The notes beneath the pieces are model-generated. The model ran no database searches. It had not been told where the DNA came from and was given only the letters and a program-made list of their open reading frames with translations. From Pseudomonas duriflava (lineage in GTDB: Bacteria > Pseudomonadota > Gammaproteobacteria > Pseudomonadales > Pseudomonadaceae), in the NCBI RefSeq assembly GCF_007830155.1, contig NZ_VLKY01000006.1, positions 1-64,000 on the forward strand: 64,000 nt of DNA, given 5' to 3'. Both the position numbers and the translations under genes were made by a program. Below are positions 40,291 through 57,221 of this stretch, one piece after another (the first letter of the stretch is position 1; each line of letters opens with the position of its first letter).

Positions 40291-43200
40291 ATGAAAGCAG
40301 GCCTGTATAATCCTGAAACGTTCAAGGATAACTGCGGCTTCGGCCTGATTGCCCATATGCAGGGCCAGGCGAGTCACCATTTGCTGCAAACGGCCATCGA
40401 GGCCCTGACCTGCATGACCCACCGCGGGGGTATCAATGCTGACGGTAAAACCGGAGACGGTTGCGGTCTTTTGATACAAAAGCCTGATGCGTTCCTACGT
40501 GCTATCGCACTCGATACGTTCGGCGTAGAGCTACCCGCTCAATATGCCGTTGGCATGGTTTTCCTTAACCAGGATGCCAGCAAAGCCGATGTGGCCAGAA
40601 ACCACATGAATAAAGAATTCGCTGATGCCGGTCTTACGGTTGTCGGCTGGCGTGAAGTTCCTATCGATACATCTGTGCTCGGGCGTTTGGCCCTAGAGCG
40701 TCTGCCGCGTATAGAGCAAGTCTTTATTAGTGGTGAAGGACTCGATGATCAGCAGTTCGGCGTCAAGCTATTCACGGCCCGTCGTCGCTCTTCGGTCGCT
40801 AATAAGGCGGATAGCGAGCATTACGTCTGCAGCCTGTCCCATAAGGTTATCATCTATAAGGGTTTGATGATGCCTGCAGATTTGGCTGCGTTCTATCCAG
40901 ATCTGAGTGACGAGCGCCTAGCTACGTCCATTTGTGTATTCCATCAGCGGTTCTCCACGAATACCTTACCCAAGTGGCCATTGGCTCAGCCGTTCCGCTA
41001 TTTGGCGCATAATGGTGAAATTAATACGATTACGGGTAACCGTAACTGGGCTAAGGCGCGACGCACCAAGTTCGTCAATGAACTTCTGCCCGATCTTGAG
41101 AGCCTAGGGGATCTCGTCAATACAGTTGGTTCCGATTCATCGAGTATGGATAACATGCTCGAGTTGCTGGTAACCGGTGGAATGGATCTATTCCGGGCAA
41201 TCCGGATGATTATTCCGCCAGCCTGGCAGAATGTTGAAACGATGGATGCCGACCTGCGGGCCTTTTATGAGTTCAACTCCATGCATATGGAGCCTTGGGA
41301 TGGGCCGGCTGGTGTCGTACTGACAGATGGCCGCTACGCGGTCTGCCTGCTGGACCGTAATGGCTTGCGGCCTGCACGCTGGGTAACCACCAAGAATGGT
41401 TATATCACCCTAGCCTCTGAAGTTGGCGTCTGGGATTACAAGCCGGAAGACGTTATTGCCAAAGGCCGTGTAGGGCCTGGTCAGATCCTGGCCATCGATA
41501 CCGAGACAGGGCAAATACTCCAAACGGACGATATCGACAATCGGTTGAAGTCTCGCCATCCTTACAAGCAGTGGCTACGTAAGAGTGCCTTACGTATTCA
41601 GGCAACACTGGATGACAAGGATCATGGCTCGCCGTTTTACGATGCGGACCGATTGCGCCAGTACATGAAAATGTTCCAGGTCACGTTTGAAGAGCGTGAT
41701 CAGGTGTTGCGTCCGTTGGCTGAGCAAGGCCAGGAGGCAGTGGGTTCCATGGGTGATGACACGCCCATGGCTGTTCTGTCCAAGCGCATACGCTCTAACT
41801 ATGACTATTTTCGTCAACAGTTCGCTCAGGTAACCAATCCTCCAATCGACCCGCTGCGTGAGGCGATTGTGATGTCACTGGAAACCTGCCTAGGGGCCGA
41901 GCGTAACGTTTTTGAAGAAACAGCTGAGCATGCCAATCGAGCCATTCTAAGCTCCCCTATAATTTCGCCGGCTAAATGGCGCTCGATCCTGACGCTAGAG
42001 CGTCCGGGCTTCGACCGTCATATCATCGATCTCAATTACGAGGAAGGTGTTGGACTGGAGGCAGCGGTACGCAACATTGTCGAGCAGGCTGAAGAGGCTG
42101 TGCGTGCTGGTAAGGTGCTATTAATCCTGTCGGACCGCCATATTGCGCCTGGTAAGCTGCCTGTCCATGCCTCACTGGCTGTGGGTGCCGTTCATCATCG
42201 CCTGGTACAAATTGGACTGCGAACGGACTGTAATTTGCTGGTCGAGACGGCTACGGCGCGCGATCCGCACCATTTCGCTGTGCTACTTGGCTTCGGTGCG
42301 ACGGCGATTTATCCGTTCCTCGCGTATGAGGTGCTGGGAGATCTGATCCGTACGGGTGAGGTACTAGGTGATCTCTACGAAGTCTTCAAGTATTACCGCA
42401 AGGGCATTACCAAGGGCTTGCTGAAAATCCTGTCGAAGATGGGTATTTCCACAGTGGCTTCCTACCGGGGTGCTCAGTTGTTCGAAGCTGTGGGCTTGTC
42501 AGATGAAGTTACGGATCTGTGTTTCCCCGGCGTGACCAGTCGAATTCAGGGTGCTCGTTTTACGGATATCGAGGCCGAGCAGAAACTGCTAGCCAACGAA
42601 GCCTGGAGCAATCGTAAGCCGATTCAGCAGGGTGGTTTGCTGAAGTATGTCTACGGCGGCGAGTATCACGCCTACAATCCAGATGTGGTTAACCTGCTAC
42701 AGGCTGCCGTTCAGCAAGGCGACTATGCGCGCTTCCGTGAGTATTCGGCGTTGGTCGATCAGCGTCCGGTTGCCATGATTCGAGACCTGCTTAAGGTCAA
42801 GGTCAGCGATACGCCATTGGCGCTGGAAGAGGTCGAGCCGCTGGAGTCTATACTCACGCGCTTCGACTCAGCTGGCATCTCTCTGGGCGCTTTATCACCC
42901 GAGGCTCACGAGGCCTTGGCTGAGGCTATGAACCGACTGGGTGCTCGTTCGAACTCGGGCGAAGGTGGCGAAGATCCTGCCCGTTATGGCACGATTCGCA
43001 GCTCTAAGATCAAGCAGGTCGCCACAGGCCGCTTTGGCGTAACGCCTGAATATCTGGTCAATGCTGAAGTGTTGCAGATCAAGGTTGCCCAAGGCGCCAA
43101 GCCAGGCGAGGGCGGCCAATTGCCAGGTGGTAAGGTTAATGGACTAATTGCCAAATTGCGGTATGCCGTACCGGGCGTAACGCTAATTTCGCCGCCTCCC

Positions 43201-44739
43201 CACCACGACATTTACTCAATCGAGGACTTGGCGCAGCTAATCTTTGACCTCAAGCAGGTCAACCCTAAGGCATTGGTATCAGTGAAGCTTGTGTCTGAGC
43301 CAGGTGTAGGTACAGTCGCTGCCGGAGTCGCCAAGGCCTATGCCGACTTGATCACTATTTCCGGCTATGACGGCGGCACTGGAGCGTCTCCGGTAACCTC
43401 GATCAAATATGCGGGTAGCCCGTGGGAGCTCGGCTTGGCCGAGGCGCACCAAACGCTACGGGGTAATGATCTACGTGGCAAGGTACGGGTACAAACCGAT
43501 GGTGGTCTGAAGACTGGCCTTGATGTGATCAAAGCTGCAATTCTGGGCGCCGAAAGCTTCGGGTTTGGTACTGCGCCGATGATTGCCCTAGGGTGCAAAT
43601 ATTTACGCATTTGCCATCTCAACAATTGTGCTACCGGCGTAGCGACCCAGAATGACAAGCTGCGCAAGGACCACTACATCGGTACGGTAGATATGGTGGT
43701 GAACTTCTTTACCTTCGTAGCTGAGGAAACCCGTGAGTGGCTGGCGCGTCTGGGGGTGCGGAGTCTAGGTGAGTTGATTGGCCGGACGGATCTATTAGAA
43801 ATTCTGCCGGGCGAAACGGCAAAACAGCAGAATTTGGATCTGTCGCCTCTGTTGGGTAGCGACCATGTGTCTCCTGATAAGCCGCAGTTCTGTTTGGTGG
43901 ATAAAAATCCGCCATTTGATCAAGGCTTACTCGCTGAGGAAATGGTCCGTCTAGCCAAGCCAGCTATTGATGACATGACGGGGGGCGAGTTCGAGCTGAA
44001 GATCAGCAACTGTGACCGCTCTATCGGTGCGCGTGTTTCAGGCGAAATCGCTCGCTGCCATGGTAACCAAGGCATGGTTAGCAAGCCGATCACATTCCGC
44101 TTCAACGGTACGGCAGGACAGAGCTTTGGCGTCTGGAACGCTGGTGGTCTGAACCTCTATCTCGAGGGCGACGCCAACGACTATGTTGGTAAAGGTATGA
44201 CTGGCGGTAAGCTGGTCATCACGCCGCCCAAGGGGAGTCCCTTCAAGAGCCAGGAGTCGGCCATTATCGGTAACACCTGCCTTTATGGTGCTACAGGTGG
44301 AAAGCTGTTTGCTGCTGGTACTGCAGGTGAGCGTTTCGGCGTACGTAACTCTGGAGCTCACGCAGTAGTTGAGGGAACCGGCGATCACTGCTGTGAGTAC
44401 ATGACGGGTGGCTTTGTTTGTGTGCTGGGCAGAACCGGTTATAACTTCGGCTCCGGTATGACTGGTGGTTTCGCCTATGTTCTCGATATGGATAACAGCT
44501 TTGTCGATCGGGTAAATCACGAGTTGGTCGAAATTCAGCGCATCAGCAATGAAGCCATGGAAGCTTACCGAAGCCACCTGTGTCATGTGCTCGCTGAGTA
44601 TGTTGAAGAAACGGGTAGCGAGTGGGGACGTCATCTGTTTGAAAATATCGATGACTATCTACGCAAGTTCTGGCTGGTAAAGCCGAAGGCGGCCAGTCTG
44701 GCTTCGCTACTTTCCAGCACCCGGGCAAACCCGCAATAA
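40291..44739 (+). CDS. gltB: Glutamate synthase (NADPH) large subunit
   Basis: Transfers the glutamine amide to 2-oxoglutarate. The class II glutaminase domain starts at Cys15 of the precursor ([10 protein letters not shown]), so a 14-residue propeptide is expected to be removed. The central and FMN-binding synthase domains include [19 protein letters not shown] and a 3Fe-4S cluster motif [12 protein letters not shown]; the C-terminal beta-helix GXGXG domain ends the protein. ATG 40291 with GAGAGG upstream gives 1482 residues, the P. aeruginosa length. gltD follows after 106 bp containing a hairpin. Confidence 0.98.
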   Translation: MKAGLYNPETFKDNCGFGLIAHMQGQASHHLLQTAIEALTCMTHRGGINADGKTGDGCGLLIQKPDAFLRAIALDTFGVELPAQYAVGMVFLNQDASKADVARNHMNKEFADAGLTVVGWREVPIDTSVLGRLALERLPRIEQVFISGEGLDDQQFGVKLFTARRRSSVANKADSEHYVCSLSHKVIIYKGLMMPADLAAFYPDLSDERLATSICVFHQRFSTNTLPKWPLAQPFRYLAHNGEINTITGNRNWAKARRTKFVNELLPDLESLGDLVNTVGSDSSSMDNMLELLVTGGMDLFRAIRMIIPPAWQNVETMDADLRAFYEFNSMHMEPWDGPAGVVLTDGRYAVCLLDRNGLRPARWVTTKNGYITLASEVGVWDYKPEDVIAKGRVGPGQILAIDTETGQILQTDDIDNRLKSRHPYKQWLRKSALRIQATLDDKDHGSPFYDADRLRQYMKMFQVTFEERDQVLRPLAEQGQEAVGSMGDDTPMAVLSKRIRSNYDYFRQQFAQVTNPPIDPLREAIVMSLETCLGAERNVFEETAEHANRAILSSPIISPAKWRSILTLERPGFDRHIIDLNYEEGVGLEAAVRNIVEQAEEAVRAGKVLLILSDRHIAPGKLPVHASLAVGAVHHRLVQIGLRTDCNLLVETATARDPHHFAVLLGFGATAIYPFLAYEVLGDLIRTGEVLGDLYEVFKYYRKGITKGLLKILSKMGISTVASYRGAQLFEAVGLSDEVTDLCFPGVTSRIQGARFTDIEAEQKLLANEAWSNRKPIQQGGLLKYVYGGEYHAYNPDVVNLLQAAVQQGDYARFREYSALVDQRPVAMIRDLLKVKVSDTPLALEEVEPLESILTRFDSAGISLGALSPEAHEALAEAMNRLGARSNSGEGGEDPARYGTIRSSKIKQVATGRFGVTPEYLVNAEVLQIKVAQGAKPGEGGQLPGGKVNGLIAKLRYAVPGVTLISPPPHHDIYSIEDLAQLIFDLKQVNPKALVSVKLVSEPGVGTVAAGVAKAYADLITISGYDGGTGASPVTSIKYAGSPWELGLAEAHQTLRGNDLRGKVRVQTDGGLKTGLDVIKAAILGAESFGFGTAPMIALGCKYLRICHLNNCATGVATQNDKLRKDHYIGTVDMVVNFFTFVAEETREWLARLGVRSLGELIGRTDLLEILPGETAKQQNLDLSPLLGSDHVSPDKPQFCLVDKNPPFDQGLLAEEMVRLAKPAIDDMTGGEFELKISNCDRSIGARVSGEIARCHGNQGMVSKPITFRFNGTAGQSFGVWNAGGLNLYLEGDANDYVGKGMTGGKLVITPPKGSPFKSQESAIIGNTCLYGATGGKLFAAGTAGERFGVRNSGAHAVVEGTGDHCCEYMTGGFVCVLGRTGYNFGSGMTGGFAYVLDMDNSFVDRVNHELVEIQRISNEAMEAYRSHLCHVLAEYVEETGSEWGRHLFENIDDYLRKFWLVKPKAASLASLLSSTRANPQ

Positions 44740-44746
44740 GAGCTAA

Positions 44747-44785
44747 GCATGTAACCCTGTATTTAAATGATACAGGGTTACATGC
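44747..44785. promoter_or_regulatory. 16-bp perfect hairpin between gltB and gltD
   Basis: GCATGTAACCCTGTAT (44747-44762) and its exact complement (44770-44785) with a 7-nt loop, starting 7 bp after the gltB stop. No U-tract follows, so it is not a standard terminator; it may protect the gltB 3' end or tune gltD expression. Confidence 0.8.
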
Positions 44786-44842
44786 GACCGTGAGTTTCCT
44801 GTAGCGCCGGTCTTTCTCGTGCGCTACATCATGAGGTTTTAG

Positions 44843-46264
<1,422 letters not shown>

Positions 46265-46320
46265 CCGGTCATAACCTGACTTTACAGGCAAGTGGCGCGT
46301 GGCTAATGGCCGCGATAGAT

Positions 46321-46349
46321 AAAAGGCACGGCTTCCGCCGTGCCTTTTG
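46321..46349 (+). terminator. Rho-independent terminator after gltD
   Basis: Perfect 12-bp stem AAAAGGCACGGC/GCCGTGCCTTTT with TTCC loop. Confidence 0.93.
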
Positions 46350-46396
46350 CTTAGGGCTCTGAGAAAATAACGCTACTTTCTCGACGGATATTTTCC

Positions 46397-47461
46397 ATGA
46401 CTGCCTTGAAGAACGATCGTTTTCTCCGCGCCCTGCTCAAGCAGCCCGTTGATGTCACGCCTGTGTGGATGATGCGGCAGGCAGGACGTTATTTGCCGGA
46501 GTACCGGGCTTCCCGTGCACGTGCAGGTGATTTCATGAGCCTATGCATGAATCCGGAAATGGCATGCGAAGTAACACTGCAGCCACTGGAACGCTATCCG
46601 CTCGATGCCGCCATTCTTTTTTCAGACATTCTCACGATTCCTGATGCCATGGGCTTGGGACTTTACTTCGAAGCAGGAGAAGGACCGCGCTTCCGCAAAC
46701 GGATCGAAACTGCAGCCGACATAGCGGCCTTGAGTGTGCCGGATCCAGAGCGGGACTTGGGGTATGTGATGGAGGCGGTACGTACGATTCGTCGAGAGCT
46801 CAATGGTCACGTACCCTTGATTGGGTTTTCAGGTAGTCCGTGGACACTGGCGACGTACATGATCGAAGGCGGCTCTTCCAAGGATTTCCGCCGCAGCAAA
46901 GCTATGTTGTATGACAATCCTGAAGCCATGCATGCTTTGTTATCAAAATTGGCCGATTCGGTAACGACCTACCTTAATGGACAGATTCTGGCCGGCGCCC
47001 AAGCTGTACAGATTTTCGATACGTGGGGCGGCAACCTGTCGGCAGCGGCTTATCAGACGTTTTCCTTGGCCTATATGCAGCGGATCGTGAAAGGATTGAT
47101 CCGAGAGCATGAGGGACGCAAGGTGCCTGTCATTTTGTTTACTAAAAATGGTGGGCTTTGGCTGGAAAGCCTGGCCGAAAGTGGCGCCGATGCGCTAGGG
47201 CTGGATTGGACATGCGACATTGGTGAGGCCCGGCGTCGGGTGGGGGATAAAGTCGCCTTGCAAGGCAACATGGACCCAACCGTATTGTATGCCAAGCCTG
47301 AAGCTATTCGATCTGAAGTAGGACGTATTTTAAGCAGTTACGGGCATGGTTCAGGCCATGTATTCAACCTAGGCCACGGCATCACGCCTGAGGTAGATCC
47401 AGCTCATGCTGGTGCCTTTATCGAAGCGGTGCATGAGCTGTCAGCGGTCTACCATCGCTAG
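46397..47461 (+). CDS. hemE: Uroporphyrinogen decarboxylase
   Basis: Decarboxylates uroporphyrinogen III to coproporphyrinogen III in haem synthesis. Signatures [16 protein letters not shown] and [17 protein letters not shown] are intact, with the catalytic Asp in [12 protein letters not shown]. The 354 residues are the usual length. It is convergent with the small gene at 47468, only 6 bp apart, and there is no clear terminator between them. Confidence 0.97.
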   Translation: MTALKNDRFLRALLKQPVDVTPVWMMRQAGRYLPEYRASRARAGDFMSLCMNPEMACEVTLQPLERYPLDAAILFSDILTIPDAMGLGLYFEAGEGPRFRKRIETAADIAALSVPDPERDLGYVMEAVRTIRRELNGHVPLIGFSGSPWTLATYMIEGGSSKDFRRSKAMLYDNPEAMHALLSKLADSVTTYLNGQILAGAQAVQIFDTWGGNLSAAAYQTFSLAYMQRIVKGLIREHEGRKVPVILFTKNGGLWLESLAESGADALGLDWTCDIGEARRRVGDKVALQGNMDPTVLYAKPEAIRSEVGRILSSYGHGSGHVFNLGHGITPEVDPAHAGAFIEAVHELSAVYHR

Positions 47462-47467
47462 GCTAAT

Positions 47468-47749
47468 TTAGGGCTGTTGATAATGCCCAGGAGTTGTACC
47501 TGACTTGTGCTTAGGGATGCCTGTGACACGGATGTCATGGATACCATGAGACTCAGCCAATTGCATGATTTCTTCCGGAGCGGCATCGGCCGACGGCATG
47601 GCTAAACTATTTTCCGCATCGGCTTGGTGTTGTTCGATCAATTTCAGAGCTGCCTGATGTACTGGCATCTCATCGCTATCTGACTCGATCGTAGTAGCCT
47701 TGGGATCATTGTTATGTATGTAATTTACTTCATACAAATGGCTGGACAT
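47468..47749 (-). CDS. Small protein of unknown function
   Basis: A 93-residue acidic, His-rich protein (MSSHLYEVNYIHNNDPKAT at the start, HGIHDIRVTGIPKHKSG near the end). No signal peptide or membrane segment is seen. I do not recognise the family. Support for a real gene: AGGAG 8 nt upstream of ATG 47749, an even, non-repetitive amino acid make-up, and tight placement against hemE. It could share a transcript with nothing else, since the MFS gene upstream is followed by a hairpin. Confidence 0.7.
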   Translation of the reverse strand: MSSHLYEVNYIHNNDPKATTIESDSDEMPVHQAALKLIEQHQADAENSLAMPSADAAPEEIMQLAESHGIHDIRVTGIPKHKSGTTPGHYQQP

Positions 47750-47870
47750 GCTGTCATCTCCTGATGATAAGGCGTGCCTGAAAAAAGTTGCGACGCTCTT
47801 ATTGCGGACCGGTAACTGACAGTGCAGGTTCCATAGTTCGGATTAGCGTAAAGAGTGAACGATTAAAGCT

Positions 47871-47910
47871 GCTACCCCTGGCTATTTCTTATCAATAGCC
47901 AGGGGTAGCC
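47871..47910. terminator. Hairpin downstream of the MFS gene
   Basis: 15-bp perfect stem GCTACCCCTGGCTAT and its complement with a 9-nt loop, ending 5 bp from the MFS stop codon. The T-run on the right belongs to the other strand, so leftward termination relies mainly on the stem. Confidence 0.75.
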
Positions 47911-47914
47911 TTTT

Positions 47915-49237
47915 TCAGTGGGCAACAGCTTTAACATTTAGCGGAAGGGCCGGAAGCCGGCTCAGATGCAGTGCTACAGCCAGGGCGGCTATCAGAAGTG
48001 TGCCGATAAACAAACCCACTCCATTCCAGCCAGCTTCATGCCAGAAAACACCGCCGAGTGTTCCGGCCACGCTTGAACCTACGTAATAGCAGAATAAGTA
48101 AAGTGAGGACGCCTGGCCCTTGGCCTGTCGTGCACGGCGACCGATCCAGCTGCTGGCTACTGAGTGAGCACCGAAGAAGCCGAAGGTGAACAGCAGCATG
48201 CCAATCAGGACCAGAGCAAGCGGCGTAAATAGGGTGAGAAGCAGCCCGCTGAGCATGAGCAGGATTACTGCCCAGAAGACGCGCCGACGGCCTAGTTTGT
48301 CAGCCAGAGAGCCGATCTGCGCAGAGCTGTAGATGCCCGATAGATATACTACTGACAAAACACCAACTACAGCCTGACTCATGTAATAAGGTTCGCCGAG
48401 CAAGCGGTAGCCTATATAGTTGAACAAGGTGACGAAGGCGCCCATTAAGAGGAAGCCTTCAAGGAACAACCAAGGCAAGCCTCCATCGCGAAAGTGCTGG
48501 GTAAATCCTCTGATTACATTATTCGGCTGCAACGGGGTTGGGCGGAAATGCCGCGATTCGGGAAGGCGACGCCAGAACATAATGGCTGCTATTAATGCCA
48601 AGGCGCCTAGAGCAGCCAATGCAACCCTCCATGAAACAAAGTCAACCAGCACGCCGCTAATAACACGACCGCTCATGCCGCCCAAGGCATTACCGCTGAT
48701 ATACAGACCCATCGCCAAGCCAATATGCTGAGGGTGGATTTCTTCAGAAAGATAGGTCATGGCCACGGCTGCCAGGCCGGACAGTGATAGGCCTACCAGT
48801 GCACGCATGACCAGGATGCCTTCCCATGTGGGCATGACCGCACTGGCTAACGTAAAGAGCGCTGCGGCGAACAGTGAAACCACCATGACTGGCTTGCGTC
48901 CGATAGCATCGGAAATCGGCCCGGTTATAAGCAGCCCGACAGCCATCATTCCAGTCGAGACTGAAAGCGCTAGGCTGCTACTGGCAGCTGAGATACCAAA
49001 GACTTGTGAAAAAAGCGGCATCATCGGCTGTACACAATACAGCAGTGCGAAGGTAGCGAAGCCGCCGCAGAATAGGGCGAGGGCAGTATGGATAAACTGA
49101 CGTGTACCTTTTTCGATATACGGCTCGGACGCCTGATGCATGGTTTGATTGGCCGCCTCACCTACTAAGGGGCTAGGCGCAGGTTCTTCATCAGATGACG
49201 TGCACTCTGTAGCAGAGCGTACAGCAAACTTACTCAC
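47915..49237 (-). CDS. MFS transporter (12 membrane segments)
   Basis: Major facilitator superfamily permease, likely a drug or small-metabolite exporter of the arabinose-efflux type. About 12 hydrophobic segments are visible; the motif A loop SDAIGRKPVMVVS follows segment 2 and its repeat ADKLGRRRVFW follows segment 8. GTG 49237 is chosen after ATGAGG and gives 440 residues; TTG 49282 lacks a ribosome site. The N-terminal 45 residues are soluble and acidic. It is divergent from a LysR gene, a pairing that matches the PA5029/PA5030-type locus, so the regulator probably controls it. Substrate unknown. Confidence 0.88.
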   Translation of the reverse strand: MSKFAVRSATECTSSDEEPAPSPLVGEAANQTMHQASEPYIEKGTRQFIHTALALFCGGFATFALLYCVQPMMPLFSQVFGISAASSSLALSVSTGMMAVGLLITGPISDAIGRKPVMVVSLFAAALFTLASAVMPTWEGILVMRALVGLSLSGLAAVAMTYLSEEIHPQHIGLAMGLYISGNALGGMSGRVISGVLVDFVSWRVALAALGALALIAAIMFWRRLPESRHFRPTPLQPNNVIRGFTQHFRDGGLPWLFLEGFLLMGAFVTLFNYIGYRLLGEPYYMSQAVVGVLSVVYLSGIYSSAQIGSLADKLGRRRVFWAVILLMLSGLLLTLFTPLALVLIGMLLFTFGFFGAHSVASSWIGRRARQAKGQASSLYLFCYYVGSSVAGTLGGVFWHEAGWNGVGLFIGTLLIAALAVALHLSRLPALPLNVKAVAH

Positions 49238-49380
49238 GATAACCTCATGACAATAAAGCAGAAATGAACGACCCCGGCGCAATGTGAAAACTACACTGCG
49301 CAGGCTAGGAAGATTGTTATTGGATAGAACAAAGGATATGTCGTGTTTTATTAGCTTTCCAATATATTGTTCGACTGCTT

Positions 49381-49399
49381 TGATATGTTTTACATATCA
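49381..49399. promoter_or_regulatory. Palindromic putative LysR operator
   Basis: TGATATGT-TTT-ACATATCA, 8-bp perfect arms, 10 bp before the LysR start. A second half-site GATATGT occurs at 49335-49341, 47 bp away. This spacing fits a two-site arrangement of a LysR protein in a divergent promoter. Confidence 0.6.
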
Positions 49400-49408
49400 T
49401 TAGAGGCT

Positions 49409-50326
49409 ATGGAACTTAGACATCTGCGTTATTTTGTAGCCGTGGCCGATGAGCTGCACTTTGGGCGTGCAGCAGAACTCTTGGGTATTTCACAGCCTCC
49501 GCTGAGTCAACAGATTCAAGCGCTAGAGCAGGAGGTAGGTGCACGTTTGTTTGACCGAACCAATCGGCGTGTTTCGCTAACCGAAGCAGGACGACTTTTT
49601 CTTGATGAGGCCAGACTGGTACTTGCCCAGGCTGACAAGGCGGCAGATGTCGCGCGTCGTGCTCAGCGTGGTGAGTTAGGTGAGTTACAGGTGGGCTTTA
49701 CCGTTTCGGCTCCCTTTGTAAGTACAGTCCCTCGCTCGATTTTTGCCTTTCGCCAACGATTTCCTTCCGTCCATTTGGCTCTTCAGGAAATGAGCAGTCG
49801 AGAGCAGACTGAGGCCTTGGTAGAGGGCCGTCTTCAAGTAGGGCTGATTCGGCCCATTACCCTGCCAGAAGGGGTGGTTGCTGTTGAACTGTTCAGCGAG
49901 CCGCTAGTCGCTGTCATGCGCTCCGATCATCCTCTTGCTCAAGGCAGTGAAGACGGACTTATGCTCAAGGATTTAGCTGAAGAACCATTCGTGTACTTTC
50001 CCAGAACCTATGGCACAGGCCTGTATAACCAACTGATCAGTCTGGCGCAGCGGGCCGGGTTTAGTCCCAATATTGTGCAAGAGGCACGTGAGACGACTAT
50101 CATCATTGGGCTGGTAGCCGCAGGTTTAGGCGTTTCCATATTGCCGGCGACTTATCAACGCATGCGCATTGAAGGTGTGGTGTACCGGACCTTGCTTGAT
50201 AACGATGCAACCTCTGCCGTCTGGCTGATACACCGAAAACACGAGCGCTCACCGCTGGCAAAGGCTTTTATCAAGCTTCTGATCAGCGATGCCGAGTTTC
50301 ACGCCGGCACGAGTGGCCAGAAATAA
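49409..50326 (+). CDS. LysR-family transcriptional regulator
   Basis: DNA-binding regulator: N-terminal winged helix (MELRHLRYFVAVADELHFGRAA, then ISQPPLSQQIQALEQEVGARLFDRT) and a C-terminal periplasmic-binding-like effector domain ending in a flexible tail. ATG 49409 after AGAGG gives 305 residues; an upstream in-frame ATG (49367) would place 14 residues before the conserved start. Likely controls the divergent MFS gene and itself. The effector is not evident. Its last 28 bp overlap the end of the convergent permease gene. Confidence 0.9.
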   Translation: MELRHLRYFVAVADELHFGRAAELLGISQPPLSQQIQALEQEVGARLFDRTNRRVSLTEAGRLFLDEARLVLAQADKAADVARRAQRGELGELQVGFTVSAPFVSTVPRSIFAFRQRFPSVHLALQEMSSREQTEALVEGRLQVGLIRPITLPEGVVAVELFSEPLVAVMRSDHPLAQGSEDGLMLKDLAEEPFVYFPRTYGTGLYNQLISLAQRAGFSPNIVQEARETTIIIGLVAAGLGVSILPATYQRMRIEGVVYRTLLDNDATSAVWLIHRKHERSPLAKAFIKLLISDAEFHAGTSGQK

Positions 50327-52083
50327 GGAATAACAAGCAAGGCGACGATAACCATCAAAATATTGAGCGGAATTCCTATCCGCATGAAGTCGCTAAACCG
50401 ATAGCCTCCTGCGTTATAGACGAAGGTATTGGTCTGATAGCCGATTGGTGTTGCAAAGCTTACGCTGGCAGCAAACATTACGGCCACTACAAAGGGGCGC
50501 GGATCTATACCCAGTTGCTGGGCCACGCCAATGGCAATGGGCGTCAGGAGCACACCTACTGCATTGTTGGATAAGAGCTCGGTTAGTACAGTTGTTAGCA
50601 GATAAATGAAGGCTAGCATGAACAACGGACTGTTATGAGGTAAAGCATTCATGGTGTGTTGAACAACAAGGTCAACCAGTCCCACCTTGTCCATTGCGAT
50701 ACTGATGGCAAGCATGCCGAAGATCAGACCCAGGATCTTCCACTCAACTGCTTTGTACGCTTCCTCTACATCCAGGCATCCTGTTGCAATAACCGTGGCG
50801 GCTGCAATCATGGCCAGTCCTTCAATTGGCATGACATTGAAGGCAGCCAGCAACATGACTGCGAGTGTAGCCAGTAAGGCAATAGGAGCCTTGTCTCGAC
50901 GGTACGCACGTTCTTGAACGGCATTCAAGCTGATCAGGTCACCATTGTCGGCAAAGCGTTTAATCTGGGTCGGCGTGCCCTCAACTAACATTACATCGCC
51001 AAAATGCAGCTGAAACTCTTCCAGATTGGTTTGGATATTTTCAGCTTGACGATGCACTGCCAACAGATTGATACCGTAGCGGGCCGCCAGATCCAGATCG
51101 CGCATCGGGCGATGGATATAACGTGAGTTGCGGCCTACGATTGCCTCAACCAGAATCAGGTCCTCAGTGCTTAACGTTTCGAAGCCTTCACCCCGATGGA
51201 AGGTAAGATGGCCGCGCTCGCGCATTTCCACCACGTCCTTGACCTCGCCGTGGAGAACCAGTCGATCGTTTTCGGCTAGACGTACATCTTGATAAGGAAC
51301 AGCCAACTCTTGATTGTTCCTCAATACCTTAAGGACCTGCAGGCCACTGTCGCCGTTTAGGCGAGCTTCGCTCAGGCTCTTGCCGATAACCGGAGAGTCC
51401 GACGGTACACGCAGTTCCGCAACAAAGGTGCGGCCAAGATCGGGGCGCAGCTGTTTCGCCAAGCTTTCACGATCGGGCAACAGACGATTGCTGAACAGCA
51501 TCAGATAGACAAGGCCTACAACCGCGAACACTAATGCTGCTGGGGTAATTTCAAACATGCTGAAAGGTTCAAGGCCGGCCTTTCGGGCTACGCCATCCAC
51601 CAAAATGTTGGTTGATGTTCCGATCATGGTCAGCATACCTCCCAAGATCGTGGCGTAAGACAGCGGAATCAGCAATTTAGAGGAAGCCGTATTCGCGCGG
51701 CGTGCCAAAGCGATGGCTACCGGGGTCAGGATAGCCACGACAGGCGTGTTGTTCAGAAAGGCAGAAACAGCTAGAGCTGTCAGGCTAAGGCCAGCCAGAA
51801 CACGAAAAGGATCGCTACCAACCAGATTGCCTAACCAATTACCCAATTTATCGATACAGCCGGTACGCTCAAGCGCGGCAGATAACACGAACATGCAGGC
51901 AATCGTTGCGGGAGCAGAATTGGACAGGACGCTAAGAACTTCCTTTGGCGTTAGTATCTGCACTACCAGCAAAGCGGCTACCGCAACGGCTGCTACAACA
52001 TCGGCACTCCATTTCTCTCTGAGAAAGGAAATCAGCAGCCAGATCAGTAAGCCAGCGACGAACAGCAATGAAAAGGTTTCCAC
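50299..52083 (-). CDS. SLC13/DASS-type permease with TrkA-C domains
   Basis: Inner-membrane transporter with two bundles of hydrophobic segments (residues about 5-205 and 395-590) separated by two soluble TrkA-C/RCK-C domains (about 215-390), the layout of bacterial YfbS/SdcS-like permeases for dicarboxylates or sulfate. Repeated FLNNTPVVAILTP and LLSNNAVGVLLTPIA motifs are the SNT-type cation/substrate sites, with GTSTNILVDG as another. GTG 52083 follows AAGGAAG and gives 594 residues; TTG 52101 is six codons earlier. Substrate unassigned. Confidence 0.88.
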   Translation of the reverse strand: METFSLLFVAGLLIWLLISFLREKWSADVVAAVAVAALLVVQILTPKEVLSVLSNSAPATIACMFVLSAALERTGCIDKLGNWLGNLVGSDPFRVLAGLSLTALAVSAFLNNTPVVAILTPVAIALARRANTASSKLLIPLSYATILGGMLTMIGTSTNILVDGVARKAGLEPFSMFEITPAALVFAVVGLVYLMLFSNRLLPDRESLAKQLRPDLGRTFVAELRVPSDSPVIGKSLSEARLNGDSGLQVLKVLRNNQELAVPYQDVRLAENDRLVLHGEVKDVVEMRERGHLTFHRGEGFETLSTEDLILVEAIVGRNSRYIHRPMRDLDLAARYGINLLAVHRQAENIQTNLEEFQLHFGDVMLVEGTPTQIKRFADNGDLISLNAVQERAYRRDKAPIALLATLAVMLLAAFNVMPIEGLAMIAAATVIATGCLDVEEAYKAVEWKILGLIFGMLAISIAMDKVGLVDLVVQHTMNALPHNSPLFMLAFIYLLTTVLTELLSNNAVGVLLTPIAIGVAQQLGIDPRPFVVAVMFAASVSFATPIGYQTNTFVYNAGGYRFSDFMRIGIPLNILMVIVALLVIPYFWPLVPA

Positions 52084-52190
52084 AAGCTTCCTTAGACGCA
52101 ACGAATCTCATGTGAGGTATCGGGCGTACCGGGACGCCTAGCCCGGCGCACAATAGAGTGCTGTTTAGAACTTGTCTAATATGATTTGAA

Positions 52191-52235
52191 CAGTATCTTA
52201 TTCCTTTGAGCTATTAAAAAAGAAATAAGATACTG
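52191..52235. terminator. Inverted repeat after selO
   Basis: CAGTATCTTATT (52191-52202) and its exact complement (52224-52235), extendable by four more pairs after one mismatch. It starts 30 bp past the selO stop and also lies in the upstream region of the permease gene. The U-tail is poor. Confidence 0.6.
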
Positions 52236-52264
52236 CTTTTCTGGAAAGCGGCTCGCCTGAAGAA

Positions 52265-57128
<4,864 letters not shown>

Positions 57129-57221
57129 GGTCGAGTCTGATAGGCTGGAAAGGCGAGGAGGTTAATGGCCTCCTAGGCTATGCGCAACCGCCTCGCCATG
57201 ACGAGCCGATCAGTGCACGTT

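Noticed and set aside
44038-44634. 198-codon minus-strand open frame inside gltB
   Set aside because: It is antisense to the GXGXG domain of gltB and has low-complexity Thr/Ser composition typical of shadow frames.
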